From the NCBI GenBank assembly GCA_902788785.1, contig CADALT010000005.1:28929-92928 (forward strand): a stretch of 64,000 nt of DNA, given 5' to 3'. Shown piece after piece: positions 54,395-62,905 of this stretch. Position 1 is the stretch's first letter. The number at the start of each line of letters is the position of its first letter. The notes below the pieces were generated by a model. That model searched no databases. It had not been told where the DNA came from and worked only from the letters and a program-made list of their open reading frames with translations. A program made the translations under genes and the position numbers. This stretch comes from an uncultured Ruminococcus sp. GTDB taxonomy: Bacteria > Bacillota > Clostridia > Oscillospirales > Ruminococcaceae.

Positions 54395-55099
54395 ATGATA
54401 TACGCAGGTATCGTTGCAGGCGGCAGCGGCACAAGGATAAAAAATGCCAATATCCCCAAACAATTCATCGAGATAGGCGGCGTGCCGATACTCGTAAGAA
54501 CAGTGCGTGCCTTTGCTGAGATAGGCGAGATAGCAAAAATCTACATCGGCATAAACCCCGACTGGTACGACTACGCTGATGAGATGCTGGATAAATTCGG
54601 CACAGACAGGGACAGAGTCAGTCTTATAAACGGTGGCAGGGACCGCAACGGAACGGTCATGAATATCCTGAATGCGCTGACGAGCGAGCATGAGGTCAAC
54701 AAGGGCGATGTACTGCTGACCCACGATGCGGTAAGACCATTCATCAGCCGTGAGATAATAGAGGGCAATATCAGCTGTGCCCGTGAAAACCATGCCTGCG
54801 GCACATATATACCCTCGGATGACACTATCATAAGGACAACTGACGGCAATACTGTCAGCGAGAACCTGGTCAGGAGCGAGCTGATGAGAGCGCAGACCCC
54901 CCAGAGTTTCGAGATAGCTGCTTTGCAGGAATGTATAGCCAAGCTCGGCAATGAACGTGTCAGCCAACTGACCGACACCTGCGGCATTTTCACCGAATGC
55001 GGTTACCCCATACACATCGTCTCGGGCGACCCCATGAACTTCAAGATAACCACAGACCATGATCTGAGGCTGGCTAAGCTGATAGCCGAGAACGAATGA
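54395..55099 (+). CDS. IspD/TarI-family cytidylyltransferase
   Basis: 234 residues. Nucleotidyltransferase motif 'GIVAGGSGTRIKNANIPKQF' at the N-terminus, 'LLTHDAVRPFISREI' in the middle and 'RAQTPQSFEIAALQECI' plus 'GDPMNFKITTDHDLRLA' at the C-terminus. These belong to the IspD (MEP cytidylyltransferase) and TarI (ribitol-phosphate cytidylyltransferase) family. Length fits both; without an ispF or tar neighbour the choice is open. GAGGTGAGG precedes the ATG. Confidence 0.85.
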   Translation: MIYAGIVAGGSGTRIKNANIPKQFIEIGGVPILVRTVRAFAEIGEIAKIYIGINPDWYDYADEMLDKFGTDRDRVSLINGGRDRNGTVMNILNALTSEHEVNKGDVLLTHDAVRPFISREIIEGNISCARENHACGTYIPSDDTIIRTTDGNTVSENLVRSELMRAQTPQSFEIAALQECIAKLGNERVSQLTDTCGIFTECGYPIHIVSGDPMNFKITTDHDLRLAKLIAENE

Positions 55100-55115
55100 T
55101 CTGATATTTACAAAA

Positions 55116-55144
55116 AACGCTCCCCGATGAACTCGGAGAGCGTT
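55116..55144. terminator. Bidirectional terminator
   Basis: Stem AACGCTCcCCGA/TCGGaGAGCGTT with T run on the plus strand and A run on the other; between convergent genes. Confidence 0.88.
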
Positions 55145-55148
55145 GTTT

Positions 55149-55760
55149 TTATTTGGACATTACCTTTTTGTGCCAGCACTTCTTGCCGCAGCAGGGGCAG
55201 GTCATCTTCCTGTCTCTGCCCTTGTGCATAGCCATCACCACATCACGGAACTCGGGTACATAAGTATTGCCGCATTCTTCGCACTTGTAGTAGCCCGCCT
55301 TAGTCTCTATTTTCAGCGCAAAGTATATGCATACTGCCAGCTGAATGAATCCGATGACCAGTATCAGTATCCTGAAAAATGCAGGCAGACCGGGTATCAG
55401 TGATGCAACGAATACCATAAACAGGAATGATAGGGTCGCTGATGTACCTATCACGATCTCCAGGATCAATAGCATACGGTTCTTTTGTTCCTCGTTTTTC
55501 TTTAATTGAAGCATTGCAGCTTCAGCTGCTTCCTTATAGTTCTCCATAGTGACTCTCCTTCCGTTGAACAGATCGTTTATACTGATGCCCAGATGTTCAC
55601 ATAGTTCGGGCATCAGCGATGCATCGGGCAGACATTTGCCCGTCTCCCATTTTGATACAGCACGGTCAGTTATGCCGAGCTTCTCCGCAAGCTGTGCCTG
55701 CGTCAGCTTTTTCTCTTTTCGGCATGAGGCAATGAACTTGCCTATCATAATCTGATCCAT
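55149..55760 (-). CDS. XRE regulator with membrane and zinc-ribbon domains
   Basis: 203 residues. An N-terminal helix-turn-helix (IGKFIASCRKEKKLTQAQLA, 'ITDRAVSKWETGKCLPDASL', residues about 6-65) is followed by a coiled linker, two membrane helices (about 95-118 and 125-148) and a C-terminal zinc ribbon (YYKCEECGNTY, 'KMTCPCCGKKCWHKK'). AAAGGAGG precedes the ATG. Membrane-bound XRE regulators of this plan are common in Clostridia and usually act near their own locus; the ligand is unknown. Confidence 0.87.
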   Translation of the reverse strand: MDQIMIGKFIASCRKEKKLTQAQLAEKLGITDRAVSKWETGKCLPDASLMPELCEHLGISINDLFNGRRVTMENYKEAAEAAMLQLKKNEEQKNRMLLILEIVIGTSATLSFLFMVFVASLIPGLPAFFRILILVIGFIQLAVCIYFALKIETKAGYYKCEECGNTYVPEFRDVVMAMHKGRDRKMTCPCCGKKCWHKKVMSK

Positions 55761-55806
55761 ATGCCTGTCCTCCTTTCTGTCATCATCATACCACGAAGCA
55801 GCAAAA

Positions 55807-55910
55807 AAGTACAGGAACTGTTGGTTGAGTTCGCTAAGACGCCTGAATTACGGCATTTCGGCGGAACTCAACCGTAGGTTGGAGAGTCAAAGCAACCCGT
55901 TCCCGTACTT
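55807..55910. repeat. Nested inverted-repeat element
   Basis: Outer arms AAGTACAGGAAC/GTTCCCGTACTT (one mismatch) enclose perfect inner arms GGTTGAGTTC/GAACTCAACC. About 104 bp in all, between the XRE gene and the BMP-type gene. MITE-like. Confidence 0.7.
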
Positions 55911-55939
55911 AAAATATTTAATAGAAATAATAGGAAATG

Positions 55940-57148
55940 CTAGTTATCCTCGATGACTACATCTTTGAGTATGTAGTGGAAGGTCGGCGAGGACGAGTGT
56001 TCGTTCTCGATGTATTCTGTGTTAAGGTCGCAGGTATCCGAAGGGTCATCGGGAGACGTGCCGTGATAATCTCCGCTGAACACATGGCAGCTGCCGTTAT
56101 TCAGGTCTGCGATGGTCTTGTCTATAAGTTCCTCGCTGCCCTCTGCTGCGGCTGCTGCATTGAGTTCCTGCATAGTCACCCAACCCTCGGCAAATCCTCC
56201 GCCCGAGTCGTTGCCGTTGACCGTGCCCTTGACGTGCGACTCTATATCCTCATCGGCAAGCACAGCCTCCGCTGCCGATAAGATATAGGGTGTCCAGTCG
56301 ATACGGCAGCTTATGAGTTCAGAGGTAGGTGCAACATCTATCATATCCTGATTATAGCCCACATGGTATACAGTATAAGGCTTAGCTGCGCTCTCACAGG
56401 CAATGGCTGAACCTATGGTGTTCGAGTGGTGGGAAATGATGACACAGCCCTCGTCTATCAACAGGTTAGCCGCATCCTTTTCAAGGGCATAGCCTGTCCA
56501 TGTGCCTGTGTACCTGACCCTCATGACCGCAGAGGGACACTGTGACCTTGCGCCCAGCAGGAATGAGGTATAGCCCGATATGACCTCTGCCACGGGATAG
56601 GCTGCCACATAGCCCAGCACAGCTTCGTCCTCATCTATGATGCCCTGTTCGATCATCTCATTGAGTTTCGCCCCTGCCACGACACCGCTTACATAGCGCC
56701 CACGGTATATCTCGCCCATGAAGGTATGGTAGTTATCCAGCACAGGGTCATCGTTGGCATTGTCACAGGTAGCCTCGCAGAACTGTATCATCGGGAACTC
56801 TGCCGCCATGGCTTTTGCAGTCTCGCCGTAGCCGTAGGAATTGGTTATTATAAGGCTGCAGCCCTCCCCTGCCAGTTCACGTATCACTTCCTCTGCGCTT
56901 TCATAGGGGACATTGTACTTCTCAATGACCTTTACCCTTTCGGGGTACTCGGTTTGCAGTTTATCAGCGGCACGGATAAAGTTTGCGGTATACGGGGTGC
57001 TTGCGTCACCGTCATAGATAAAGCCCACAGTGATCGAAGCAACGCTTTTATCACGGGACAGCATCAACTGATGTATCCCGAAGAATACTCCCAGCGCCAG
57101 CAATGAAGCTGTTATGGCGGCGATGATATTCTGTTTTTCCTTTAACAT
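55940..57148 (-). CDS. BMP-family substrate-binding protein
   Basis: 402 residues from the third ATG (57148), best placed relative to AGGAGG. An uncleaved-looking hydrophobic N-terminus (about 8-27) with no lipobox Cys is followed by a BMP/PnrA-type periplasmic-binding fold: 'ASITVGFIYDGDASTPYTAN', 'SLIITNSYGYGETAKAMAAE', 'HTFMGEIYRGRYVSGVVAGA', 'VGYNQDMIDVAPTSELISCR'. BMP proteins bind nucleosides or similar ligands. No ABC transporter is nearby; it starts right after the HD-GYP sensor stop, so it may feed that sensor rather than an importer. Confidence 0.82.
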   Translation of the reverse strand: MLKEKQNIIAAITASLLALGVFFGIHQLMLSRDKSVASITVGFIYDGDASTPYTANFIRAADKLQTEYPERVKVIEKYNVPYESAEEVIRELAGEGCSLIITNSYGYGETAKAMAAEFPMIQFCEATCDNANDDPVLDNYHTFMGEIYRGRYVSGVVAGAKLNEMIEQGIIDEDEAVLGYVAAYPVAEVISGYTSFLLGARSQCPSAVMRVRYTGTWTGYALEKDAANLLIDEGCVIISHHSNTIGSAIACESAAKPYTVYHVGYNQDMIDVAPTSELISCRIDWTPYILSAAEAVLADEDIESHVKGTVNGNDSGGGFAEGWVTMQELNAAAAAEGSEELIDKTIADLNNGSCHVFSGDYHGTSPDDPSDTCDLNTEYIENEHSSSPTFHYILKDVVIEDN

Positions 57149-57150
57149 CA

Positions 57151-60100
57151 TCATTCCTCCTTAGCCGAGTCATTGCTGTACAAAGCGTCAATATCTATCT
57201 TCTTATCGTCTATGAGTTTCAAAAAGATATCCAGCAGTTCCGGGTCGAACTGTGTTCCCCTGCCCTTATGAAGTTCGCCCATGACATAATCGAAGTCCTG
57301 ACGCTTGCGGTAGACACGGTTTGCGGTCATGGCATCGAAAGCGTCGGCTATGGCGATTATCCTGCCGTATAGCGGTATATCCTCGCCTTTGAGCCCATCG
57401 GGATAGCCCCTGCCGTCATAGCGCTCATGGTGATACCTTGCGCCCTCCACAACGTGGTCGATAAGGGTAAGGTCTTTGAGTATCTCCGCACCACGGGTAA
57501 CGTGGGTCTTCATGATGGCATACTCATCATCGGTCAGCCTGCCCGGTTTATTCAGCACAGAGTCGGGTATGCCTATCTTGCCGATATCGTGGAGCAGGGC
57601 TGCCTTGCGGATATTTTCCTGCTCCTCCTCGGTGAAGCCGTATTCACGGGCTATCATGGCAGAATACTCCGACACACGCTGTGAATGCTGGCTGGTACGT
57701 TCGTCCTTGGCATCAACTGTCTTGGCAATGGCAAGGATAGTCTCATTGCCCATCTGCACCTGCTGCAATGCCATGGAAAGCTTAGCCTGCTGTATCTCCA
57801 GAGTACGCTGTACCTGAGTTCTCGTGATGAACCAGGTCAGCCAGCCTATGAATACCACAGCGACCGCTATCATATAATACTTGAACCAGATGTTGTCGTA
57901 TATGGCTTTTTCCTTGGTAAGGCTGTAGGTACTCTCCTCGGATATCATGCCGTTTTCATCACGCACAGCCAGCCTGAAAGTATAATCTCCCGGAGGAAGA
58001 TTTGTATAAGGTATGCTCAGCAGCTCGCTGTCTTTCAGGTCTACCCAGTCCGGATCGAAGCCATCGAGCCTGTAGGACACCACAGGGTCTGCAAAGGTGT
58101 AGTTGATAAGCTCGGGGAAGAACTCTATCTTAGCCACCTCACGTCCGACTGTTATGACCGAGCCACGTTCGGGTGTGATGCTCCTGTCGTCCAGCTTTAT
58201 CTGGGGTATCGTGAGCCTGAATGCACGACGGCTCAGAAGATACCCGTCAAGATCTACCCTATACACGCCACGGTCGGCAGAAAGATACACGCACTTGCCG
58301 TCCGAACCGTTCCAGGCATTTGCTGTAAGCGACCCCGGCAGTCCCGAGCGCATATCGAGCAGGGCGATCTCCTCAAGATCTCCGCCGATAAGCTTATGCT
58401 TATCCACCACATATATGCCTGCACTGCCCGGAATGAACAGTTCGCCGTCATCATCTATCATAACATCGTAGTTATTTGAATACGGGAAGGCTGTGAGTTC
58501 AGTGACCTTATCCCCTGCCATGCGGCAGATGCTGTTGGAGGTAACGATGAACACGCTGCCATCCTCGGGGTCTTTGACCATGCGCAGTATTACCTCCGAG
58601 GGCAGACCATCATCCCGTGAGATATGGCGTATCACCCTGCCGTCCTTTATCATGAAGATACCGCTGCCGTCCGTTCCCGCAAGAAGAGTGCCGTCCTGCG
58701 CTTCAAGAAAACACAGTACCTGCGAATAGCCTATCTCACCACCGTAGCGGAAGCTTTTGGTCTGGCGAGAGTCTTTAACGAGGAAAACGCCCTCTGAACT
58801 GCTGACAGCGATGGTACCGTCCGAAAGCTCGGTGCACACCCTCACTCTGCTGCCCATATCCTTTATCCTGTCAGACCAGTTATCAGCCGCACCAGTGATG
58901 TCCGTCTTGACCAGCCCGACGCCATAGCTGCACACCCAAAGTCCGCCGTCATGTGAAGGCTGAAGGCTCCTGATACGGCTGCCCCGAAGTATCTCGGTGA
59001 GCTCATTTTCTATAAGCTTATGAGTCCTCATATCAATTATGCAAAGCCCGTCATCGGTGCCTGCATAAAGCATATTTCCATAGACCGCAGTTGTATTGAC
59101 CACGCTGGGTGCAATGCCGTTATCGGCAAATACATCGGTTATGGCAGAACGTGAAAGCCTTAACAGCCCCAGTCTCAGGGACGCAAACCACAGATTGCCC
59201 TGATAGTCCTCGACCATACTCTGTATAGAGTAGTTGAAATCCCCTGACTCCTGTCTTACAAAGCTGCCGTCCGTATCAACATAGCCTATGCCGTTATCGG
59301 CACAGATCCACATTCTGTCATTCCTGCGTGGATAGATATTATTTATCTTGCTAAGCCCCTCGCAGACGGTCTTTTCCTCAAGAGTAAAGGTGTAGCCGTC
59401 CACACTGTATCTTAATATGCTGCCGTCATCGGTGCCGATATAAAGTTCATCATCGGGACCAAAGGCGCAGGTCGAAAAAGTATAGTCGTTATCGCCGTCA
59501 AAAGCATAGACTATCCTGCTTTTATTCAGGTAGAAAAGCTCGCCGTTATTGTTGACCGCTGCCACATTGCCCATGCTGTCGGCTGAAAGCACGTTGGTAT
59601 AGCCGATGGTTGAAATATCGGCTTTCAGGGAAAATCCCATTTTCAGTTCATAGGTAACTATCCCGTCGGAGGTGCCTATATAATACTCGCCTGTACCGCC
59701 CTGCACGATGGACTTTATGGACTCCGACGGCAGACCGTTGACGGTATTTATGACGTTTGTGACCTCGCCGTTTATAACTATGGCGACACCGTTATCGTTT
59801 GTGCCGACCCAAAGCCTGCCCTCATTATCAACATAAAGGCAGTTGACGTTGCGTATCTCATCAAACTCGTCCATGTGCTCAAATTCGCTGCCGTTATAGC
59901 GGTAAAGACCAGCATAGGTACCTATCCATAGGATACCGTCATTGGTCTGGGCAATAGCATTTGCATGACCGCACTGCAATCCGTTGCTGCTGTTGAAAAC
60001 AGTCTGCACATAAGAGAAGTTTTCCTGCACTGAGTTTCTTTCCGCAGAAGCATTCGCAGCCCCCTGCGAAAGGAACACACCCGTCATGACAAGACATACA

Positions 60101-60660
60101 AGCGCCGATGCTGCACTTTTGACCTCGCTGCGCCTGCCCCTGAAACGTCTTACTGCTTTAAGCAGTATAAAAAGCATCAGGGATATTACCAGCTTATCCG
60201 GGAACTCAAGATAGAATTCCCCTGCAAATACTGCTACACCACGGTTTATATTGTTCTCTACCAGATAATCACGCACTCCATCGCCCCAGATATTGCCTGT
60301 GCTGCCCTCAAAGAATGCAAGATCGAGCACCGAGGTTATGAGCACTGCACCAGCGGTGACAGCGCCTGCGACCGTCATGGTGTGGAAGAGAGTCTCGAAA
60401 TAACCCTTTCTCGCCAAGATGCCCACCAGAATGCCTATCAGCACGCTTACAGGGCAATACCAGGCAGAAGACCCGAACTGTACGACAGATATTATATTTG
60501 AAGTGACACCTATTATAGCCCCTGCGATGGGTCCATAGGCATAAGCAGCCGTGAATGTGCCGAAAGAATCGAGCCAGCCCGGCAGAGAATATCTCGCTGC
60601 CAGCCACCTGCCGAGAATATTTGCAGCTATGCATATAAACAGCAGCAGAGTCTTTTTCAT
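57151..60660 (-). CDS. Propeller HD-GYP sensor with ECF-S-like membrane domain
   Basis: 1,169 residues from the ATG at 60660 (GGAG seven bases upstream). Domains: N-terminal membrane domain (about 1-190) with 'LPGWLDSFGTFTAAYAYGPI' resembling ECF S components; a helix near 195-210; a two-component-regulator propeller with many 'LWIGT..GLYRYNG' type repeats (about 220-790); a Y_Y_Y domain (about 800-880); a helix near 895; and a complete HD-GYP phosphodiesterase, 'ALLHDIGKIGIPDSVLNKPG' and 'YHHERYDGRGYPDGLKG'. It should degrade cyclic-di-GMP in response to an outside signal. Co-transcribed with the BMP-type protein. Confidence 0.9.
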   Translation of the reverse strand: MKKTLLLFICIAANILGRWLAARYSLPGWLDSFGTFTAAYAYGPIAGAIIGVTSNIISVVQFGSSAWYCPVSVLIGILVGILARKGYFETLFHTMTVAGAVTAGAVLITSVLDLAFFEGSTGNIWGDGVRDYLVENNINRGVAVFAGEFYLEFPDKLVISLMLFILLKAVRRFRGRRSEVKSAASALVCLVMTGVFLSQGAANASAERNSVQENFSYVQTVFNSSNGLQCGHANAIAQTNDGILWIGTYAGLYRYNGSEFEHMDEFDEIRNVNCLYVDNEGRLWVGTNDNGVAIVINGEVTNVINTVNGLPSESIKSIVQGGTGEYYIGTSDGIVTYELKMGFSLKADISTIGYTNVLSADSMGNVAAVNNNGELFYLNKSRIVYAFDGDNDYTFSTCAFGPDDELYIGTDDGSILRYSVDGYTFTLEEKTVCEGLSKINNIYPRRNDRMWICADNGIGYVDTDGSFVRQESGDFNYSIQSMVEDYQGNLWFASLRLGLLRLSRSAITDVFADNGIAPSVVNTTAVYGNMLYAGTDDGLCIIDMRTHKLIENELTEILRGSRIRSLQPSHDGGLWVCSYGVGLVKTDITGAADNWSDRIKDMGSRVRVCTELSDGTIAVSSSEGVFLVKDSRQTKSFRYGGEIGYSQVLCFLEAQDGTLLAGTDGSGIFMIKDGRVIRHISRDDGLPSEVILRMVKDPEDGSVFIVTSNSICRMAGDKVTELTAFPYSNNYDVMIDDDGELFIPGSAGIYVVDKHKLIGGDLEEIALLDMRSGLPGSLTANAWNGSDGKCVYLSADRGVYRVDLDGYLLSRRAFRLTIPQIKLDDRSITPERGSVITVGREVAKIEFFPELINYTFADPVVSYRLDGFDPDWVDLKDSELLSIPYTNLPPGDYTFRLAVRDENGMISEESTYSLTKEKAIYDNIWFKYYMIAVAVVFIGWLTWFITRTQVQRTLEIQQAKLSMALQQVQMGNETILAIAKTVDAKDERTSQHSQRVSEYSAMIAREYGFTEEEQENIRKAALLHDIGKIGIPDSVLNKPGRLTDDEYAIMKTHVTRGAEILKDLTLIDHVVEGARYHHERYDGRGYPDGLKGEDIPLYGRIIAIADAFDAMTANRVYRKRQDFDYVMGELHKGRGTQFDPELLDIFLKLIDDKKIDIDALYSNDSAKEE

Positions 60661-60737
60661 GAAAATCTCCGCTGTATTTTTCCTACTCAATCTTCACACC
60701 CTCTTTCAGAAAAACGCTACAATAAATATCTTATTAA

Positions 60738-60766
60738 ATTATAACATATCCCGACAAATTTTGCAA
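60738..60766 (-). promoter_or_regulatory. Promoter of the HD-GYP/BMP operon
   Basis: TTGCAA (60766-60761) and TATAAT (60743-60738), 17 bp apart on the minus strand. Confidence 0.78.
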
Positions 60767-60905
60767 TAGTATGAAGATTTCTTAAAATATTTTAGCCAAA
60801 TATCGGAGCTGTTTTCTGAAACCTAATTATATCGGGGAAAAGCGGGCTAATGTTAAGTTTAAAAATCAATTCACTAAACGTTTTATAAAATCCGAGAAAA
60901 AACTA

Positions 60906-60934
60906 TTGACAATCGGGTATATCTGTGATATAAT
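60906..60934 (+). promoter_or_regulatory. Promoter of tRNA-Leu
   Basis: TTGACA and TATAAT with 17 bp spacing, a perfect consensus. Confidence 0.92.
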
Positions 60935-60988
60935 AGATACTGTTGTGAGGGACAAAACAAAGTCCTGAAACGAAAAACCTAATAAAAT

Positions 60989-61075
60989 GCAGGTATGGCG
61001 GAATCGGCAGACGCGCTAGCTTCAGGTGCTAGTGGGGGCAACCTCGTGGAAGTTCAAGTCTTCTTACCTGCACCA
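60989..61075 (+). tRNA. tRNA-Leu (anticodon CAG)
   Basis: Acceptor GCAGGTA/TACCTGC, anticodon stem CTAGC/GCTAG with loop TTCAGGT (anticodon CAG), long variable arm typical of Leu, and encoded CCA end. Confidence 0.94.
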
Positions 61076-61076
61076 C

Positions 61077-61110
61077 AAAAACCTTGTAGACATTTTGTTT
61101 ACAAGGTTTT
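61077..61110 (+). terminator. Terminator of tRNA-Leu
   Basis: Stem AAAACCTTGTA/TACAAGGTTTT with T-rich tail. Confidence 0.85.
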
Positions 61111-61149
61111 CTTTATATTATAATAGTATACATATACACAGACAAAAGC

Positions 61150-61186
61150 AAACGCTCTCACTGAAAATCAGAAAGAGCGTTTTTTC
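61150..61186. terminator. Hairpin between tRNA-Leu and queT
   Basis: Stem AAACGCTCT/AGAGCGTTT with T run on the plus strand and a T-rich end on the minus strand; terminates queT and blocks read-through. Confidence 0.82.
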
Positions 61187-61188
61187 AT

Positions 61189-61704
61189 TTATCTTTTTTC
61201 ATCCGTAGTATCTATGCCCGCTGTGATAAGTTTCATAAAGCCTCTGTTCTTGCTGAGAGAGCCTACCAGAAGTACACCTATTATGCTGACGCAGACAAAC
61301 TCACCCAAAGCCACCAGCGCCGCACTTTTCCAGAAATCGAGCCCTTGAAAATATTTAAGCTCTGCTCCCACGATAAGACCATTGGATATTACAGGGAAAA
61401 GCGATGCCACAAACAAATTGACCTCTTTGCGTGAAAAGTAGATCAACAGCACAGCGATCAGAGTCGCACCCGTGCCGATAGCCACATCGATCATGCCCAT
61501 AGGGCTTAACAGATTAGCGAGAAAACACCCAAATGCCATGGAAAGGATATAGTCCTTATTGAAAAAGCAGAACAGCACCAGCATCTCGGATATGCGAAAC
61601 TGCACATCGCCATATGCCAGCGGCATACATAACAGCGTCATGACAACATACACCGCTGTCATAACACCTATATTCGTCATTCTGCGTGAATTGAACAGCT
61701 CCAC
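61189..61704 (-). CDS. queT: QueT-type transporter (queuosine precursor)
   Basis: 171 residues from a GTG at 61704 with AGAGGGG just upstream; an in-frame TTG further up would add an implausible 23 residues. About six membrane helices are seen. 'MPLAYGDVQFRISEMLVLFC' corresponds to the QueT signature (YGxxQFRxSE). QueT is the ECF S component thought to import queuosine precursors. No preQ1 riboswitch could be fitted to the leader. Confidence 0.87.
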   Translation of the reverse strand: MELFNSRRMTNIGVMTAVYVVMTLLCMPLAYGDVQFRISEMLVLFCFFNKDYILSMAFGCFLANLLSPMGMIDVAIGTGATLIAVLLIYFSRKEVNLFVASLFPVISNGLIVGAELKYFQGLDFWKSAALVALGEFVCVSIIGVLLVGSLSKNRGFMKLITAGIDTTDEKR

Positions 61705-61740
61705 TGTATCCCCTCTGAAAAGTTTATAATACAAAAGCAC

Positions 61741-61795
61741 AGCCTGCCGCAGCGGACAGGCTGAACTAAGCAATACCGCACAGTCAATGTGCGGT
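61741..61795 (-). terminator. Hairpins after fba
   Basis: ACCGCACA/TGTGCGGT (61775-61795) and AGCCTG/CAGGCT (61741-61762) in tandem on the minus strand between fba and queT; the second is followed by TGTGCTTTTG. Partial terminators that may still allow read-through into queT. Confidence 0.6.
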
Positions 61796-61824
61796 GCTGC
61801 CTTTATATTCTATTATCTTGCTAA

Positions 61825-62700
61825 TTAAGCCTTGCCAACAGAACCGAACAGTTCCATCTTCTCCTTGACCTTAGCCTTGATAGCCTCAAATCCGGGATTG
61901 AGCAGCTTTCTGGGATCGAAGCCCTTGCCCTGCTTATCCTTGCCTGCCTCTACATAACCCCTTGTAGCCTCGGCAAATACCAGCTGGCACTCTGTATTAA
62001 CGTTGATCTTAGCAACACCCAGAGAGATAGCCTTCTTGATCTGATCATCAGGGATACCTGTACCGCCGTGCAGTACCAGAGGAACCTCACCGATGGATGA
62101 TGTCAGAGTCTTGTTGATAGCATCGAGTGTCTCGAAGCTCAGACCCTCCCAGTTATCGGGATATACACCGTGGATATTGCCGATACCTGCAGCCAGGAAG
62201 TCAACACCCAGTTCAGCGATCTGCTTGCACTCCTGAGGATCTGCGCACTCACCCTTACCGATAACGCCGTCCTCTTCGCCGCCGATAGCACCGACCTCAG
62301 CCTCAATAGAAAGACCCAGACCGTGAGCTACGTTTACGAGCTCAGTTGTCTTTGCAACGTTCTCGTCGATGGGGAAATGTGAACCATCGAACATGATGGA
62401 TGTGAAGCCTGCCTTGATGCACTTGTAGCAGCCCTCATATGTACCGTGGTCAAGGTGCAGAGCCACGGGAACTGTGATGCCCAGAGACTTATCCATTGCT
62501 TCAACCATAGCAGCAACTGTCTCAAAGCCGCACATATACTTACCTGCGCCCTCAGATACACCGAGGATAACAGGTGAATTCAGCTCCTGTGCTGTCAGCA
62601 GGATAGCCTTTGTCCATTCAAGGTTGTTGATGTTGAACTGACCAACAGCGTACTTACCTGCTCTTGCCTTATCAAGCATTTCCTTAGCATTAACTAACAT
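61825..62700 (-). CDS. fba: Fructose-bisphosphate aldolase, class II
   Basis: 291 residues from the ATG at 62700 (GGAGG upstream). Class II signatures: 'ALHLDHGTYEGCYKCIKAGF' (catalytic Asp and zinc His), 'EAEVGAIGGEEDG', zinc His in 'GNIHGVYPDNW' and 'VLHGGTGIPDDQIKKAISLG', then 'VAKINVNTECQ'. It cleaves fructose 1,6-bisphosphate in glycolysis and acts in reverse in gluconeogenesis. Strong codon bias indicates high expression. Confidence 0.96.
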   Translation of the reverse strand: MLVNAKEMLDKARAGKYAVGQFNINNLEWTKAILLTAQELNSPVILGVSEGAGKYMCGFETVAAMVEAMDKSLGITVPVALHLDHGTYEGCYKCIKAGFTSIMFDGSHFPIDENVAKTTELVNVAHGLGLSIEAEVGAIGGEEDGVIGKGECADPQECKQIAELGVDFLAAGIGNIHGVYPDNWEGLSFETLDAINKTLTSSIGEVPLVLHGGTGIPDDQIKKAISLGVAKINVNTECQLVFAEATRGYVEAGKDKQGKGFDPRKLLNPGFEAIKAKVKEKMELFGSVGKA

Positions 62701-62743
62701 TTTAAATACCTCCAATTAAAATATAAAGCAATTTGCCACTAAT

Positions 62744-62772
62744 ATTATACATCATTACAGTATAAATTTCAA
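62744..62772 (-). promoter_or_regulatory. Promoter of fba
   Basis: TTGAAA (62772-62767) and TATAAT (62749-62744) with 17 bp spacing on the minus strand. Confidence 0.82.
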
Positions 62773-62841
62773 GTACATTTGTCTGATTTAACATTCTGTC
62801 TATATTTTCTTAACATGAGTTAGCATAAACTAATCAGCTGA

Positions 62842-62870
62842 TTGACTTTTAAAAGCATATATGTTATCCT
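62842..62870 (+). promoter_or_regulatory. Promoter of the DUF4259-like gene
   Basis: TTGACT and TATCCT with 17 bp spacing; the -10 is poor. Confidence 0.55.
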
Positions 62871-62905
62871 ATGTTATATAATTACCGCAAGAAAGGGACG
62901 TTGAT

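Noticed and set aside
61705-61830. preQ1 riboswitch before queT
   Set aside because: The leader has two plain hairpins, but no preQ1-I tail (AT-rich with CUA and AACUAA-like end) could be fitted.
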